From the NCBI RefSeq assembly GCF_001458335.1, contig NZ_CYTO01000024.1:855867-888042 (forward strand): a stretch of DNA of 32,176 nucleotides. Direction: 5' to 3'. Under the pieces are notes generated by a model. That model saw nothing but the letters and a program-made list of their open reading frames with translations, did not search any database and was not told where the DNA came from. The position numbers and the translations under genes are program-made. Source of the stretch: Cognatishimia activa. Lineage in GTDB: Bacteria > Pseudomonadota > Alphaproteobacteria > Rhodobacterales > Rhodobacteraceae. Positions 31,680 through 32,176 of the stretch are shown in pieces (position 1 is the stretch's first letter; each line of letters starts with the position of its first letter).

Positions 31680-32176
31680 AAGACTTCCATAGAAGACTGA
31701 ATTTATTTTGAAATTCACCGTTGCGCAGATCAGATTTTGCAACGGCGTCAGGGTTCTTAGCTGCACGTTTTAAGATCGCCTCAGACTGCCACGTAAGCCT
31801 TAGCACTGCACAAACCTCTTTGTTTTGACGCCCGAGTTTGCGCCTTGCAGTGCGCCGTTTCTTAAGCGCATCAAGCGCAAGGGTCCGAACGGTTTCGGCA
31901 CGCCCGTCCACTAACGGAATGCGCCCTGCTGCTTCCAAAGCTGGAATGGCCAAAAACCAACGCGCCAAACCATCCACTTCGCCAACCTTGCGAACGCTCT
32001 CTAAATCAGTTGCACCGGCGACCTCGGCGGCCACCATCAACAATTGCCCTGCGGTCGCTGAAAAGTGACTTTGAAACGCGTCTTCATCTTCAAAGGGATC
32101 GCGGTAAATGTCCCACCGCCGCGCTTCGATCAATGCGTCCAGCGATTGCGCCTGTGTTGGGGTAAGAATGCGGGCC
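31663..32176 (-). CDS. Squalene/phytoene synthase-family protein (5' end outside window)
   Basis: The 3' part of a gene that runs off the right edge; the frame stays open from the stop at 31663 to base 32176 (about 170 residues seen). IEARRWDIYRDPFEDEDAF and the following FSATAGQLLMVAA are what I recall from the trans-isoprenyl diphosphate synthase/squalene-phytoene synthase group in Rhodobacteraceae. These are divergent members whose activity is unproven; an assembly-factor role is also possible. Later parts (ALEAAGRIPLVDGR, Arg/Lys-rich segment) fit the same group. It overlaps the WYL gene end by 17 bp and has no visible terminator. Confidence 0.72.
   Translation of the reverse strand, partial: ARILTPTQAQSLDALIEARRWDIYRDPFEDEDAFQSHFSATAGQLLMVAAEVAGATDLESVRKVGEVDGLARWFLAIPALEAAGRIPLVDGRAETVRTLALDALKKRRTARRKLGRQNKEVCAVLRLTWQSEAILKRAAKNPDAVAKSDLRNGEFQNKFSLLWKSFNAKW

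Overview
The window looks like a chromosomal segment of a marine alphaproteobacterium of the family Rhodobacteraceae (Roseobacter group). The reasons are the intermediate GC content, the protein sequence style of the housekeeping genes (two-domain CysG, IF-3, RadA, MlaEF, TatABC, SurE-Pcm-NlpD), a DMSP demethylase (dmdA), a full CtrA-type binding motif, and a squalene/phytoene synthase-family gene. I see no insertion sequence, prophage, CRISPR array, tRNA or rRNA. Most of it is dense core-genome content with short spacers, four-base ATGA overlaps and clear intrinsic terminators.

Layout. (1) 1-3262: an SLC13-type transporter with two TrkA-C-like domains on the minus strand, divergent from a cytochrome P450. 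(2) 3273-6281: an Lrp/AsnC regulator divergent from cysG, followed by ferredoxin-NADP reductase; the sulfite reductase and PAPS reductase genes I would expect between these two in related genomes are absent. (3) 6297-7857: an envelope-anchored Ala/Glu/Thr-rich protein built of 11-residue repeats (LEA-like), then infC with a non-ATG start. (4) 7884-9507: a small membrane protein and dmdA, converging. (5) 9810-14346: pyrC, pyrE, a structured control region with DnaA-box-like sites, dnaB, and a sulfotransferase-like gene coupled to dnaB. (6) 14491-20520: alr-mlaE-mlaF overlapping, a coiled-coil membrane protein behind a CtrA motif, a PqiA-like protein, radA and cvpA. (7) 20521-23480: a leader region with its own terminator, purF, a DUF1284 gene and an NTF2-like protein. 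(8) 23518-27905: a HisN-like phosphatase, an SDR protein with no visible catalytic serine, surE-pcm, and an NlpD-like lipoprotein with a degenerate peptidase domain. (9) 27904-32176: a DUF815 ATPase, a 65-residue small protein, tatABC, a WYL regulator behind a perfect inverted repeat, and the 3' part of a squalene/phytoene synthase-family gene cut by the window edge.

Functional themes are pyrimidine and purine synthesis (pyrC, pyrE, purF), DNA replication and repair (dnaB, radA), the cell envelope (alr, mlaEF, pqiA-like, nlpD-like, tatABC), and sulfur (cysG, fpr, dmdA, a PAPS-type sulfotransferase). No large undescribed multi-gene system is evident. The least explained pieces are the LEA-like repeat protein, the dnaB control region, the purF leader, the contracted cysG-fpr locus, and several small regulatory inverted repeats. 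All homology calls come from reading the sequence against remembered families; no search was run.
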